64,000 nt of DNA from Batillaria attramentaria (GCA_018292915.2 JACVVK020000386.1:208501-272500), one strand, 5' to 3'; shown: positions 25,701-45,507, counted from the first letter of the stretch. Notes: generated by a model not told the origin, from the letters alone. Translations and numbers: made by a program.

Positions 25701-27625
25701 TGGAGCTGGAAAAGTTCTTGGAGGATGTAAAGTGAGTTTTTTAGTTTTGACAAAATTTATCTGAGGAGTTGTGAGGTGCAGGTTTGTTTTTGGTTGGTTG
25801 GTTTGTTTGTTTGTTTGTTTGTTTTGGGGGGTGTTGTTTTTTTGTTTTGTTTTTGGTTTGTTTGTTTGTTGTTTTTTTGGGGGGGAGGGTTGTTTGGTGG
25901 GTTTTTTTTTTGTTTTTGTTTCATTTTTGTTTGTTTTTGTTTTTTTGTTGTTTTTTTTGGTTTTTTTGTTTGGGTTTTTTTTTGGGGGGTTTTTTTTTTT
26001 TTTTTTTGGGGGGGGGGGGGTATCTGGGTGGAATCCACTGAGGGCTTGGATGCTGGAGCAATTTTTGTTATGCGTGATGAGGAGGAAGATGGTATCATGA
26101 TGCTATGGAGGTCTGCACCTGTGGTGCCGGCCATGTAATCTTCCACATGAGATGTGCTGTAACAGAGAAGCATCCCCACCCCCCACCCCCTGCATGTCAC
26201 ACCCATGAAGTGGGTGAGTCTCAGCGGTGTGGCAACAGTCTCCCTTGGGCCCATAGCACACCCACTCTGGGTAGGAACCAACCAAGGTAGGAAAAATCCC
26301 ACATGCCTCAGCTCGGACTCGGGCCTGGGTCGCCCGGTCCATAGTCCGAAGTGCTAATCCCTACACTATGCAGGCCAGTTTGTGCAGGTCAATTTTGTTT
26401 CACAGTTAAACTTTGAACCATGAAGGTGGGAAATGTGTTGCCAAAAGCGATTGATCTGTCACTGTCAGTCACTATGTATGTACCACAAGTTTCACCTGCA
26501 GTAGTCTTATTTGTTGTTTATTTGCTTGTTTTCGTTTCTTTTTGTTGTAGTTTTATCATGTTTATCTAAAGTTGAGAAGGCTCAGAGCAGTCTTTGCCTG
26601 GCAACATGTCATTCTCAGCTACATACCTCCTGTAGTTCTTCCAACATTTTTAAATTTCTTCTCCTTGAATTCATTCTTTGTTTTTTCCCCCCATTTCAAA
26701 AACAACAAAACTAATTGAGTGTTTTTCTTCACCAGGAACGGGATCTACCCTCTGACTGCGTTCACCATGATGCAGCCCCCTCCTTCCCGCCCTCGGGCAG
26801 CCACGCCCGAAATGGCCGAGTCTGTGAAATCAGAGACACCGGAGGTGTACGACATGGAAACGAGGCTGATTAAAACCATGCATTGCCAAATAAAACCGCC
26901 CACGGACGATAGCAAGCACCAGATACTGACCCTGTTACTTCGTATGGAGGACAAGATGAACCGAATGCTGACAGCGGAAATAACGGACGACAAGGATGCC
27001 TTCAGATGGTCAGAGGAATTAGTGCGTTACGGCTTTATCAATGAGGTATGTATGTTTTATGTGATTCAGTAGAAATAAATTTATTTATTTTTAATCCTTT
27101 TAAGAAATTAAGGTTGCTTTTTGGGGGTAGTAAGTGTGTAGCTGCACCTATTTTCAGTTTTGCTTTTGTTTGTTGCGGGAGGTAGTCTTGGTAGATTGAA
27201 AACATTTGTCTTTGTTTTAATTTTTGAAGTATTGTTTTGTTCTTTTTGAAGGGGTGCATAAATGGGCATACACTTTCGCAGTAAGAGGCTTTTGGGTGGG
27301 AGAGACATAAAAACAGCATAGATGATCGATTACATGATTTGGGGTTTGATTTCTTCTTCCACTGCAAGGGTGATTTTTAAGACGAGGGTACTGGGGAAGG
27401 GGGGGGGGGGTAGCCAAAGGTAGAAAGCAGCCTAAAGGTGGATGATTTTAAGCCCTGAAGAATATGCTGCATATCGTGGATGACTGTTGACTGTTGTTTC
27501 AGATGGACAGAGAGAAGATAGAGAAAGTGATGCAAGACACCCTTGAAGAGGCCAAGAATCCCAGGGTGAACGGCGTCGGGCCTGAGGGTCAAGCGCCTAC
27601 GACTACGACCGTGCCAGCGTCGTGA
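12604..27625 (+). CDS. NRBP1: Nuclear receptor-binding protein 1 (pseudokinase), 14 coding exons, 522 aa
   Basis: Pseudokinase adaptor (fly Madm homologue), involved in other animals in growth signalling, trafficking and ubiquitin-ligase recruitment. Exons: 12604-12753, 14396-14518, 15425-15526, 16389-16478, 16607-16647, 17131-17225, 22825-22908, 23578-23636, 24052-24150, 24667-24802, 25391-25496, 25681-25731, 26736-27045, 27503-27625. The hallmark EESPCGRWQKRREE is at residues 37-50. The kinase-like domain spans about 60-320. The glycine loop is absent, HGN replaces HRD (about 181-183) and GSV replaces DFG (199-201), so ATP-dependent catalysis is not expected, as in the family. RPTARELLFH and LKLLAAH (about 295-320) and the C-terminal EKFLEDVKNGIYPLTAF block are conserved. 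Length is close to human (535 aa). The start is the first ATG giving the family's acidic N-terminus. Confidence 0.95.
13358..13808. mobile_element. TTA-flanked PIF/Harbinger-like MITE in NRBP1 intron 1
   Basis: The left end (GGCAAAAAA, then TTGTTTCTGGTAAC) and the right end (GTTACCAGAAACAATA, then TTTTTTGCC) are inverted copies of about 30 bp. TTA flanks both sides at 13355-13357 and 13809-13811. Inside are T-, C- and G-homopolymer runs and non-coding filler. The TTA duplication supports a PIF/Harbinger origin. Confidence 0.75.
14948..15133. repeat. Interspersed repeat, CAAAGCGCCGCGAAC family, copy 1
   Basis: It begins with an AAT run, then GGCGCTTTACCC, CTCAAAGCGCCGCGAACT and CAATCACGTGGTGCGAAGG. 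A diverged copy in the same orientation lies at 52445-52640. It sits in NRBP1 intron 2 and no coding is seen. Confidence 0.75.
15170..15362 (-). mobile_element. tRNA-derived SINE, family B (minus copy)
   Basis: On the minus strand it reads CGGTCGGTGGTCTAGTGGTT, then AGAGGTCAGGGGTTCAAGTC, then a body matching the copy at 7262-7433. It ends only about 60 bp before the acceptor of NRBP1 exon 3. Confidence 0.75.
15590..15720 (-). mobile_element. Possible tRNA-headed SINE fragment
   Basis: The minus strand contains GGTTCGAATTCC-like box B text and a preceding tRNA-like segment. No second copy was found in the window, so this is tentative. Confidence 0.35.
15816..16250. repeat. Dispersed repeat E, copy 1 (NRBP1 intron 3)
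   Basis: It aligns by eye, with many substitutions, to 17382-17810. Shared text includes TCTCAATACGTTT, CATACAACAAC, CATTGTGGTGACT, TTTGGTTGCGG and GGCAAAC. A third partial copy lies near 17940-18010. The type of element is unknown. Confidence 0.65.
16818..17074. mobile_element. CTGGGGAATT-type MITE, copy 1
   Basis: The ends are inverted: CTGGGGAATTTCAG at the left, CAGCAATTTCCCAG at the right. The body with TTTGGCAGTTTTCAGCC and CAACTAAATGCCTTTA matches the interrupted copy at 38710-39809. It lies between NRBP1 exons 5 and 6. Confidence 0.7.
17382..17810. repeat. Dispersed repeat E, copy 2 (NRBP1 intron 6)
   Basis: Direct, diverged copy of 15816-16250, in the same orientation. Confidence 0.65.
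17811..22824. other. Remainder of NRBP1 intron 6
   Basis: About 5 kb without a recognised gene or complete element. It holds a partial repeat-E copy near 17940, a (CA)n run at about 19661-19700, poly-G at 20095-20110, poly-T at 20340-20360 and an (AT)n run near 22330-22354. The open frames are short and unrelated to known families. Confidence 0.6.
23110..23260. repeat. Poly-T / poly-C / poly-G low-complexity tract
   Basis: A T-rich stretch, then about 27 C, then T-rich and a G run, in NRBP1 intron 7. Open frames across it code only for homopolymers. Confidence 0.85.
24869..25135. mobile_element. GGCTTAAAA-type MITE, copy with CCAAAACGCATC core
   Basis: The right end ATGGACCACTTTAAGCC matches the family end. 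Internal CTCTGAAGCACTTAAA, CAAAACGCATCAGATTGCAC and CGTCACTAAATGCTGCACAC match copies at 42570-42838 and 47254-47572. It lies in NRBP1 intron 10. Confidence 0.65.
25785..26022. repeat. T/G-rich low-complexity tract downstream of NRBP1 exon 12
   Basis: About 240 bp of nearly pure T and G, ending in a T run then a G run of about 12. It directly precedes a copy of repeat D. It begins 54 bp after exon 12. Confidence 0.85.
26023..26385. repeat. Interspersed repeat D with tRNA-like minus-strand end
   Basis: It contains GTGGAATCCACTGAGGGCTTG, then GATGCTATGGAGGTC, GGTGCCGGCCATGTAATC and a terminal segment whose minus strand reads TGTAGGGATTAGCACTT, like a tRNA box A. The inverted copy at 61745-62100 shares the body. 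Both copies are preceded by a poly-T/poly-G tract. Confidence 0.6.
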
Positions 27626-30600
27626 AACACACCAGCACACCAGTTCTTGATTCACCACTTCGGTCCACCTCCACACTAGTCTCGAGAAAATCGTGAGACA
27701 CTGCTGCCACTCGCTTGTGCCACAAAAAGTACTTGCTTTTTTAGCTTGAAGCTTTGCCTCTCAGTAACACCTCATGAGGGTCACCTTTGGTGAGTGAGAA
27801 AAAGTCACAGCGGACACCTGTGTTCATTTCAGGTGTTACCCTTCCTCGGTGCTGGAGTGCCCAGCATCATGTCGAGAACACTCGTCCACTGAGACCATAC
27901 TAAATTTATACATGTATGTAATTCATTATCCCCGTCCAGTATTCCACAGCGCTGCGTGAGACAGATGCTGCTTGACATTTGTCAAACACAAACTCGAGTG
28001 AAATACTGGAAACAGTACTTCCGATGTGATTCGCACACATCATCACACAAAGGAGTATTATTTTGTGAATAGAAGGCTAGGTGCTCGGCTCTGAGTGTGC
28101 CTAGTGCATATGATTCCTGCTTTCTAAATCCAACAACTGTATTGTTTTTGACCGATTGCTAGCTTTGTTGGTTTATCCTGTGAGCTTTTGCTCCCTTGAC
28201 TGCCCTGTTTAAACTGCATCTGCAGGAGTCTTGTGCTCCATCTCTGTAACGCCAGTCGTGACTGCTGCTTGTAAAGGGATTGCATGGTGAGTGCGTGTAC
28301 GTGAGAGATTGTGTGTCACTCGTAGGCCAGTAGCTTGTATGGGCATTGTCGTGCGTGGATGAGCAATGGCTGAATGAGTAAGCACATCTGACCAGCAGGT
28401 GCGCTTCTGAACGACTGCCACCGCTGTCATGGTGAAGTGTGGGTTTGTACCCAGGTCAAGCTGTGATACATGATACAGTGTTCCAATTTTTCCCGGATCC
28501 CAAGCTGCCCATGGAGGGTATCTCCCTGGGTCATCTGCCCCCCCCCCCCACCTCCCCCCTGAGTAATAATTTGAAACATGATAGGTGGTTGGCACTGCAC
28601 TGCTGTGACATGCTGCCACGTGGGTGGTGGGGGGGGGGGGGGAGCAACCCAAGTTTCCAGATAGGGATATCATAAAGTAAAAAGAATGCTAGGTTTGAAA
28701 CATTGGCTGCAGATTCCAGTTGAGTGAGAGGTGGGGTTGTATGTACTATGTACACACGCCAGCTGTAATTGTGGTAGTTGCTGTGTGGGATGAACTGAAA
28801 TTGTTGACGGTGAGAAAAAAAGTAACTGTGTGTGTAAATGCACGGTGCTTTTTTTTTTTTTCTAGAATTCCTCCTGCTGTGTTTAACTCTTTGACGACAG
28901 AGCACAATTTCTGACACACGATTTCCTATAGGAAATCGTGTGTCAGAAATTGTGCTCCGTCGTCAAAGAGTTAATATCTATTGAATCAGCTGAGGCTTCT
29001 TAGTGTGGTGAAGGCAAGAACTGTTAGTTGGTTGTCTTGAGCAGTACTATACTTCCCAAACAGGCGCTTTGGTTGGTGGTTTGAGTATGTAGAATGAAAT
29101 GGATAGCAGATTTCACCACAAGGAGTATTACGTATCATGAAAGAGATCTCTAGTCCATGACGTTGGATTTGTATTTGTAAACTATGTGTAGTTCGCACCC
29201 TCAGTTTGTAATTGTATAATGATTTTTGCATATGTATGTTGCAAACCAGTACATGTAATTTTCAGGTAAACTTGTCACTCTGTGTCTGACCAGAATTGAC
29301 GGAATCGGTCAGCACATTGGCAGGGTTTTTGGTTTGTTTGTGTTTGGTTTTTATGATTGTTTCTTTGTTTTTTGTTGGAGATTTGCAGTTACAGAAAATG
29401 CTTTGAGAGTTTCCTTGCCTGGTTTTGAGTTTCAACAGAAACAGGTATGAGTGATCTACACAGGTTAATTCACTAACAGTAGTTGTGCAGATGGCAGATC
29501 TGTTATTGTAGACACTGGGTTTATGTACAGTAGGTTGTCATGCTGGTCATGTCTCAACAGTGGCTTGCGCTTTTGCTGTGAGTTTGGCTGGGTTGTAAAT
29601 GACCCTACAGTAAAGTGAATATTTTGAAGGCAATTGGCCTGCCTTGTATCGACATGTACGTGAAAAAGCCAACCTGTGGATCTGAGAAAACAAGATAACA
29701 GGTAGTAACCGCATTTTTTTTTGTGAACCACTATCAATTTTGCTATGTGGATTATTGTTTTCTTTCTTTCATGATGTTGTGTGTGTGCATGTTCAGTTTT
29801 TGCATTTTTTGTTGTTTTCTTCTCACCCATTTTTCTTTATTGTACAGTTTGATTACTGTCCCAACCTAAAATGGCATTATGCATTATGATCCCTTACATA
29901 TTAACAATAACATGCATTTCGTGAGTCACTGTTACATGCTAGGTGAAGTCAAGTGCCTTGATTGCACCTTTCGTACTAAGTCAGAGTGAGCAGCCAGTGC
30001 AGTACAAATTATTGCGTTGGCTGTGTAAATGTGAGATGTTTCTGAGCTGGAATACATGCTTAGCGCCTAGAGGGCGGTGAGGACACTACACAGCTGTGTT
30101 TGTCCATTTCTTCAGAGCGTTCTGCCAGCATTGTGCAGCTGAGTGATTTGACTTGGATGCCTTGTGAACACATTTTGTACTGCACATGGTCTTTCTCCGT
30201 TCTTTAAAGATCTCTTTCCACCACCCACATGCTTTCAGTTTGAATTGTTATGTACACAAAAATCTGACAAGAGTGATGGTTCTTTGCTTTGAAGGGAGAA
30301 CACTCTGCCTACATGGACTGTTAGATGTGGAAAACGCGTCTCACTTTTATACATGTACAATGTAGAGAACACAAATACTGATAATTGCTGGGCAGAGATT
30401 TTATGTATGTATACATACATATACATGTATACATACGTAAACTACATGGTACAAATTGTGTTGTCAGGTTTCTATAGAGATCATGTACATGCAACGTGCA
30501 CATACAGCATTTTCTGACATCATCCTTTAGGGAGAACCTCTGGCAGACTCTCTATGGCCTGATTCATCTGCCCCTGCAGGACCAGATGGATTTGGTCGGA

Positions 30601-32110
30601 TAAAGCCTAACCCTCAGTCTGTTAGGTAGATTATTACACATCACAGGCATATATGCACACCTAAAACAGGTGGGAGATGTTTGCACGCAGTGTATACTGC
30701 CAGTCAACAAAATACTACTGTGTTAGTGAGAGTAATTTTTCATCAAAGCACAAAGGTTTGCGTTCAGTAGGGCAGAGAGATTGTGCATGCAGCTTGGCCA
30801 AATGCGACAACAAAAAGCAGAGGGTAATCCCGTTGGAAAGAGACAACCACCTCTTTTGCATTCCACCAAAGCTAAATCGGCAAGTATCACATGAATGGTT
30901 CTAGAGCAGACTGTGGTGCCTACCCAGTGAGATTAACTCTATTGTTACTGGGGCTACCACCGCCTTAACACTCTTGTGACTGGGCCTGCTGCTATGGAAC
31001 TGTAGTAAACAGACTACATGGAAAGGAAGCTCTCTAGCAAGCTGCATTGAAGACACACATACTTGACATTTTCAGTACTTACCGGAAATCAGGTGGAGAA
31101 TAAAATTTTGTTGAGCCCTGGTTGATGCATGTCTGAACCTTTGATTGAAGTGTCCCCTGACGAATGAGTTAAGCGTGCTTTGGCTAGGTATCAAACAGAA
31201 GAAGAACGTACATGTACGTCTCAATTGCTGTTGTGAATACTGTAAGTTACATCTTCACCTATTTGTGTCTTGTGAGTTGTTTTCCGAGATGTTAGCAAAT
31301 TTTCCAAGGAGTCTCCAAATTTCCTATGTATCATAATGTTTAAACAACAACAACAACAGCCGAGTTTGCAGCATCCCACATATTACTATAACATCCGTAC
31401 TCCTTGTTTAGAAGACAAGAATGAAAAGGAGCAAAGTAGTGCTTTGTGAAGTACATGGTTAACATGCATTTTGATTCAATCAATTGTGAGTCTATTTTTT
31501 TGCCCCATCACATGAAAAGCAGTTGCTCTCATGTCTTTGATATCGGGTAGTGTATGCGAGTCGTGCAACAAAATGTCACGTTGTGTTCTGAAGGGCATTT
31601 TGCGTGGACAATCAGCATGAACAAGTGTTCACTTTCTGGTGCATTTACCATTTTATAATGTCCTAGCATTCTCAGCGACTGTGTTCGAGTGACTTCGAAA
31701 TCTGTCTGCACTACAGTGTAATGCTGTTTCTCTTTAACAATATTAATGATGTTATTGATAATGGAATATGCTTATAGGGTGCCTTTCCTGCTACAGATCA
31801 AGCTCTCGCATGATCTAAATATAAAAATAAAAATTCACTGTGGGAGGGAAAACAAAAAAAAGAAGAACTTGAAAACAGCAAAAAAAATATACACCTTGTC
31901 TTGTAAATGAATTTTTTGCTATAGTTATTGTGCTACTGCCAAATATATCACAGCATTTCTTGTAAAAGAAAGAACCAGAGAAATGCCAATTGAGCTAATG
32001 CTCATGTGGGTTGAGATGAGAGGGATGACAATGTTGATGTTACAGCATATATGACTGAATTCAATGTACTTGCATTATAAACTCATGAATAAACATTATG
32101 TCCACATGAA
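27626..32110 (+). other. NRBP1: Probable NRBP1 3'UTR
   Basis: No further coding exon is seen after the TGA at 27623-27625. A plus-strand AATAAA at 32088-32093 is a plausible end, giving a 4.4-kb UTR; earlier ends are possible. The region holds a 92-bp palindrome at 28883-28974 and C/G runs near 28541 and 28628. The rest is largely non-repetitive. Confidence 0.55.
28883..28974. mobile_element. 92-bp TTAA-flanked palindrome, piggyBac-like miniature element
   Basis: Two 46-bp arms meet without a loop between 28928 and 28929 and differ at one pair (A at the left, C at the right where G would pair as T/A). The outer four bases on each side are TTAA, the piggyBac target. The internal end CTCTTTGACGAC resembles the CCYTTT start common in that superfamily. 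If transcribed it would fold into one long RNA hairpin. The palindrome is seen directly; the class is inferred. Confidence 0.75.
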
Positions 32111-32161
32111 TATTTTGTCCATGTTTTGTTGCTGTTGTTTGATGGTATTCCAGTCATAAAT

Positions 32162-32194
<33 letters not shown>
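32162..32194. repeat. (TG)n microsatellite
   Basis: Uninterrupted TG run just past the candidate NRBP1 polyadenylation signal. Confidence 0.95.
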
Positions 32195-32525
32195 AGAAAT
32201 GTTACCAGAGTTGCATAATACTGTGTCAAAGGCATGCAGTCAGGTGATGACATTTTACACCTCACCAGCAGTAACACCACAATAGAGAATCTTTTCTCTC
32301 TTCCAAAAAAAATTTTGGCACAAGTTTTCTCCTACACTTCACACCTATTTGTCTGTTATCAGCGAAACAGAGAACGGGTTCTTGGGAAATGTTGTTAGGA
32401 CAGAAAACAAAAATCAGAGAAATAAATTGCCCGTTTCAGGACTAAATCTTCACCTTATGGTAGATTTCCAACTTTGCCTAAACATCCCCCCCACCCCCAC
32501 CCCCCCAAAAAAGTGTGATTCCCCT

Positions 32526-32711
32526 GAATCATACCAAAACACACCAAATTGCACGGATTTTAGAATCATAGCAAAATGCACCAAATTGCATGGATTTTAG
32601 AATCATACCAAAACTCACCAAATTGCACGGATTTTAGAATCATACCAAAACGCACCAAATTGCACGGATTTTAGAATCAAACCAAAACGCACCAAACTGC
32701 ACGGATTTTAG
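32526..32711. repeat. 37-bp tandem array, five units
   Basis: Units begin GAATCATACC (or GAATCATAGC, GAATCAAACC) at 32526, 32563, 32600, 32638 and 32674. Each carries CACCAAATTGCACGGATTTT. The motif is the core of the GGCTTAAAA-type MITE family, here expanded in tandem. Confidence 0.9.
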
Positions 32712-32939
32712 TCTAATTCTAATCAGTTTCCTTTTAAACGTGTGTTTCTTCCTCAGAGGCACTTAGAATAATGCCAAAACCGCCGTTGCAAAGGTTGCTT
32801 TAATTGAATTTTTACTGAGCATGTCATAAGTACATCTTGTTTATGCACAAACTGTGTTTCTGTACTTCCACCAGTGCAACAAAATAAATCAGTTTAAACC
32901 AATAATGCCAAAACTTACGTGCCAAATTGCACAGATTTC

Positions 32940-33500
32940 AGCCCGACTAAAAACAATTTTAAAAATCGTGGTATTGACTTAAACTTTAGAACAGACAGTA
33001 TATTTGACTTGATAATCTTACTGGCTAAATTCCATATCTATAAATGTAGACTGCAAAACTCGCTGCCTGACTGTGATACTTTTTCCAGACTGTTGAAACA
33101 CCGATTTGAAATAGAACGTTATAGACATGGTATTACTGGACAAATGTCTGAATTCAAATGTAAATGGTGTCCATACCGACTGTTACTACAGTAGCACCCT
33201 ATGACGTATTTCACTCACGTTTGAAAGTTTGATTGACATTGTCCCAAGGTACTCCTGAGATTGTATGTGTACTCCGTCTTCCATTCCCCTTCTCTCTTCT
33301 CTAGCTGTCTCTTCCCCCCCCTCCCCCCCCCCCCCCTCCCCATTTTTCTTTTTTTTCTTCCTGTCTTGTTTGTGTAGTTGTTCTTAGTTTTGTGGGAAAC
33401 CACTTATCCTAGTCCACTTGCGTATCTGTTTATATAGTGTATCTACTTCTCTATATGTGTGCCAACAATGTAAAATGCTAAAAACAGAATTAAAAAAAAA
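32940..33500 (+). mobile_element. 5'-truncated LINE: ORF2 C-terminus, 3' tail and poly-A
   Basis: An open frame ending at 33194 reads LLAKFHIYKCRLQNSLPDC followed by FSRLLKHRFEIERY. This resembles the C-terminal tail of non-LTR retrotransposon ORF2 proteins. About 300 bp of C/T-rich 3' sequence and an A-run at 33490-33503 follow. The endonuclease and reverse transcriptase are missing, so it is a dead fragment. The clade cannot be named from this piece. Confidence 0.6.
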
Positions 33501-33820
33501 AAAGCAAGTAGCTGAATAAATAATATTTATCATTTAAAAAAAAAAAATCGTGGGGAGCCCCAGGGCACCCTAGCATAACTTGTCTGCTTTGCCAGGTGAT
33601 CACTAAATGCGTCACACTTTTTCTCCTTTTGGGTATACTGGAGCAAATAATTATACTGGATAACAATTATATCTGCACAGAAAGCATAATTATTCGACAA
33701 TGTAACAGAATAGACTGACAAAACAGAATGCACCACGTTAGTCATATATGTGAAGGTCGCTGCGGGTAGGAACTATGCCGGGGGAAAAAAACGAAAAAAG
33801 CGGTAGAAAGAAAAAAACAA

Positions 33821-33892
33821 AGGGGACACCCGGGTTCGAACCGGGGACCTCTCGATCTGCAGTCGAATGCTCTACCACTGAGCTATATCCCC
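33821..33892 (-). tRNA. tRNA-Cys (anticodon GCA)
   Basis: The minus strand folds as a full cloverleaf: acceptor GGGGATA with TGTCCCC, D arm GCTC-AGTGGTA-GAGC, anticodon stem TTCGA/TCGAG with loop CTGCAGA (anticodon GCA at 33858-33860), and T arm CCCGG-TTCGAAC-CCGGG. The discriminator is U, as in cysteine tRNAs. No intron is present. A T-rich Pol III terminator follows at about 33811-33817 on the minus strand. It stands alone upstream of TCEA1. There are no stem mismatches, so it is probably functional. Confidence 0.95.
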
Positions 33893-34089
33893 CGATGAAA
33901 TTAATAAGAGGATAATAGCAATAATACGTTAATAGGGTCTTGGTGGCCTTTCTTTCCATTTCTTCGTGTCCTGTCTGCAGCAGAAGGAACCACGTTTTGA
34001 TTGTATAATGGCTTGCTTTACCTGTCAGGCATGCATTCAAACATGGACATGAAAAAAGCAACTGCGAAACAATAAACTCCACCGCAGGT

Positions 34090-34677
34090 TATCCTTTTAC
34101 GAGTGCTTGCGAGTGGGAGTATCGATCTCGACGCCGGAGGACCAGGAGGACATAACTCTGAGGAAACCGGAAGTCGACCAATGCTGTTTCTCGAAACAAA
34201 ATGGATTGGTGTTGACCGAGCGAAGACCGCTAGATTATTGGTAACTTCGTCTTTTGTACAGCACTATTCGCTTGACTTGACATACTGAAGTTAAATCTGT
34301 TGCTTTACCACCGAAACATAGGTTGATTTTAGCAGTTTCCTTCAGTTTTACTTACAAAATGCACGGGAAAAGTATCGTAATTTTGGATTCGCCGCCATAT
34401 TTTGCAGTGCAACTGAAACATGAGTAGATTATAGTCAGACCAACATTTTTTTTTAATTGCCTGTACCTTCTCATATGTAGCACTAGCAGTGTGTTTACAT
34501 AAACTTCATATTCGTTATAAGGCTGTTGTTGGAAAGAAGCGCATTTTGCGGCAGGACCAAGAGTCGAAATCACATTCAGTTTTCTGTCTCTTTTCAGTTT
34601 TTGCAGAGTGCTGAAATCTTTGAAGTGGACATCACCATACAAGACTGACCAGAAAGAAGCGTATTTTCATCGACAAG
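34090..34677 (+). promoter_or_regulatory. TCEA1: TCEA1 upstream/5'UTR region
   Basis: An ETS-type CCGGAAGT lies at 34167-34174 and a YY1-type CCGCCAT at 34392-34398. Both are common near TATA-less housekeeping start sites. The transcription start cannot be set from sequence. The factor assignments are inference. Confidence 0.45.
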
Positions 34678-43317
<8,640 letters not shown>

Positions 43318-43895
43318 TGGCAGATGGCGTGGGTAGGGTCACCCTTCGCACTCACTTTCTACAGTCTTCACTGCCCTGTTCAAGACAAGATCTATAGATG
43401 TCCGAACAAGGATAAAACGTCAACACAGTGGGAACAACACTGCGATGTTTTCAGAAATGATGTCTGTTCCTGTGCTCTGCGACTGGTTGAGTGTCTCCAA
43501 GGTGACTTTCAGACTGTGCATCCGCCCAGAGTTTGGCCATTCAGTTACATTCAGCGTGAAGACATAAGCAAACTGAGCTGTCTCGGCTAGTGTCCGGATT
43601 TTTAACTGTGACCCGTTTTAGCGTATGCAAACACCAACCAGGGACACATGCCATTCGTAACTTTCAACATTGGACCTGGGGGAATTGGGCCAATCAGATG
43701 TGTGTTCGTCTCACTTGTTCCAGGCTTAGATCATCGTTGGTGGTGTTAAGTATGGTGGACTTGAAGCAAACAGCGACTGCAGTAGTGCACTGTTCCATTG
43801 TTGTCCATTCTCCATATCGTTTCGCTTTGCAGCTAAAGGCCAAATAAAGACTGGGTGTGTGCTGAGTATCCTGGCTAAAAACAAGATAAAGTCGT

Positions 43896-44132
43896 TGGGG
43901 GTATGCATACTAAGAAACAAGGTCTCTCAATACTTACAAGTGTGTTATTTCCCCACATACTGGTAAAGAGGAGGGAATGGGTGGAGGGGGTATGCATACT
44001 AAGAAACGAGGTCTCTCAATGCTTGCAGGTCTTTTATTTCTCCACATACGGGTAAACAGGGGGAGGGGGGGCTATGCATACTAAGGAACGAGGTCTCTCG
44101 ATGCTTGCAGTGTGTTTCATTTCTCCACATAC
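43896..44132. repeat. Three-unit minisatellite (82-89 bp)
   Basis: Units start at the TATGCATACTAAG motif at about 43902, 43991 and 44073. Each contains GGTCTCTC and TTTCTCCACATAC (or TTTCCCCACATAC), then a G-rich spacer. Confidence 0.85.
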
Positions 44133-45335
44133 GAGCAAGTGTATTTTCATCCTGTCACAGTCCAGTCCACCACCACCGTCTCCTCCTTCAGTTTGCTGTT
44201 TTTTTTAAAAATTGATAAACGCCGGTAGACTATTTGAGGTCAGTCAGGATACACTGTACGCAACTATTGTTTATTTTGGCCTAACCAGATGGTTTTTTCT
44301 GTTCGTTTCCTGCCTGCCTGTGGAATTGAAAGTAGTTGCTAAAGTTCCCACATGACCACATCACCCTCCGCTAGTTCAGGTTAATATATATATATATTTT
44401 ACTCTCGTAAGTTGTATTGTGTGGTCTGTGTAGGTCATACTCATTGTGTGCAAAACTGGAAAACATTTCTAGATAACTGTTGCGTTTTCCTAGCTTACCT
44501 AGACTGGTTTGAGGTTCAGACTTGGACATACCTCCTGTAACACAACAGCCACCTTACTTTACACAGAGAGAAAATAGGACAGAAAAACTGTACAGATAAG
44601 TGTGTGGACAGTCATGAACATCTAATGTGTGTGCATGCTTCTTTTTGTAGTTTAGCTCGGCCTTAACATTGTTGCGCCTTGTCCCTGTGTTATACATGCA
44701 CTCAGAATGGGTGTCGTCAGTGAGACGATTTACCATTGAATGATGCTAGAAAATTAAGGTTAATGCGTATTGTACATTGTACTGCTATTACTGATGGTCT
44801 GTAGTTGTTGGCTGCTGTGTCACTATGATCGTTCAGGTAGGAAAAATCGTTGCTGCTGCTTCAAATTACTGTTCTGTAATTTTTAATTTTTTTTTTTTAA
44901 ATTGTTAATTGCAGCATACAGTGTGCTTTGATGTCTTTTCTGCTGCTTCAGAATGTTCTAGGTTTGTTTGGGTTTTTTTTTTTTTTTTTTTTAATTGTTA
45001 AATGCAGTATCCAATGTGCTTGCTCTTGTTTCATGTTTTTCTTTGGGGAGGAGGAGGGGGATATTAATTATATTGTTTTCTGGCCTACTGCTTGATGTGA
45101 AACTGGAGCTTCTGGTTTTTACACTGCCCTGTGTTAGAATTTGCACAGAGTCTATGTTTATAGGGCTGTGGCTATTTTGCATGTTAATATTTTCTGTACA
45201 GCGACATATTAGTAACATCTACTGTAAACCCACAACAAATGTGGTTACTCTTGATCACATATAGTGTTCAACGAGGGCATGGACATGGTTTCCTTACAAG
45301 AGAGTAAACAACTGTACTGCTCTGTGAGCAGAGGA

Positions 45336-45507
45336 GGGGGAACCGGGGTGGCCGAATGGTAGAGTGTTCGACTCTCAATGCTCGGGTCGCGAGTTCGAAT
45401 CCCGCCGGCTGGGGCCAAATATTTGTACTGGCCTTTTTTCTCATTGCCCCGTCTTTGATATCACCCTTATGTGGTGGAAAAGGACGTTAAACTCCCAAAC
45501 ACCCACC
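45336..45507 (+). mobile_element. tRNA-derived SINE, family A, with 14-bp target duplication
   Basis: The head carries box A TGGCCGAATGG and box B GAGTTCGAATCCC, then CCAAATATTTGT and a tail GGAAAAGGACGTTAAACTC ending CACCCACC. The 14-bp CTGTGAGCAGAGGA lies directly on both sides (45322-45335 and 45508-45521), a clean retroposition mark. A second copy is at 63233-63405. It is not a functional tRNA because no intact cloverleaf forms. Confidence 0.9.

Noticed and set aside
25757..26302. 181-aa minus-strand open frame rich in K, T, P and Q
   Set aside because: Most of it is the translation of a T/G-rich tract and repeat D; no domain and no conserved start.
28209..28673. 154-aa minus-strand frame in NRBP1 3'UTR
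   Set aside because: No domain, low-complexity Pro/Gly parts, antisense to the transcript and no splice or homology support.
32526..32711. CRISPR-like array
   Set aside because: Units are contiguous 37-bp tandem copies with no unique spacers, in an animal genome.
33738..34082. 114-aa minus-strand open frame
   Set aside because: It reads through the tRNA-Cys gene; the GGTTCGAACCCGG text yields the typical tRNA shadow peptide.
45336..45420. Plus-strand tRNA gene
   Set aside because: Box A and B are present but no full cloverleaf forms, and it is the head of a SINE with a 14-bp target duplication.
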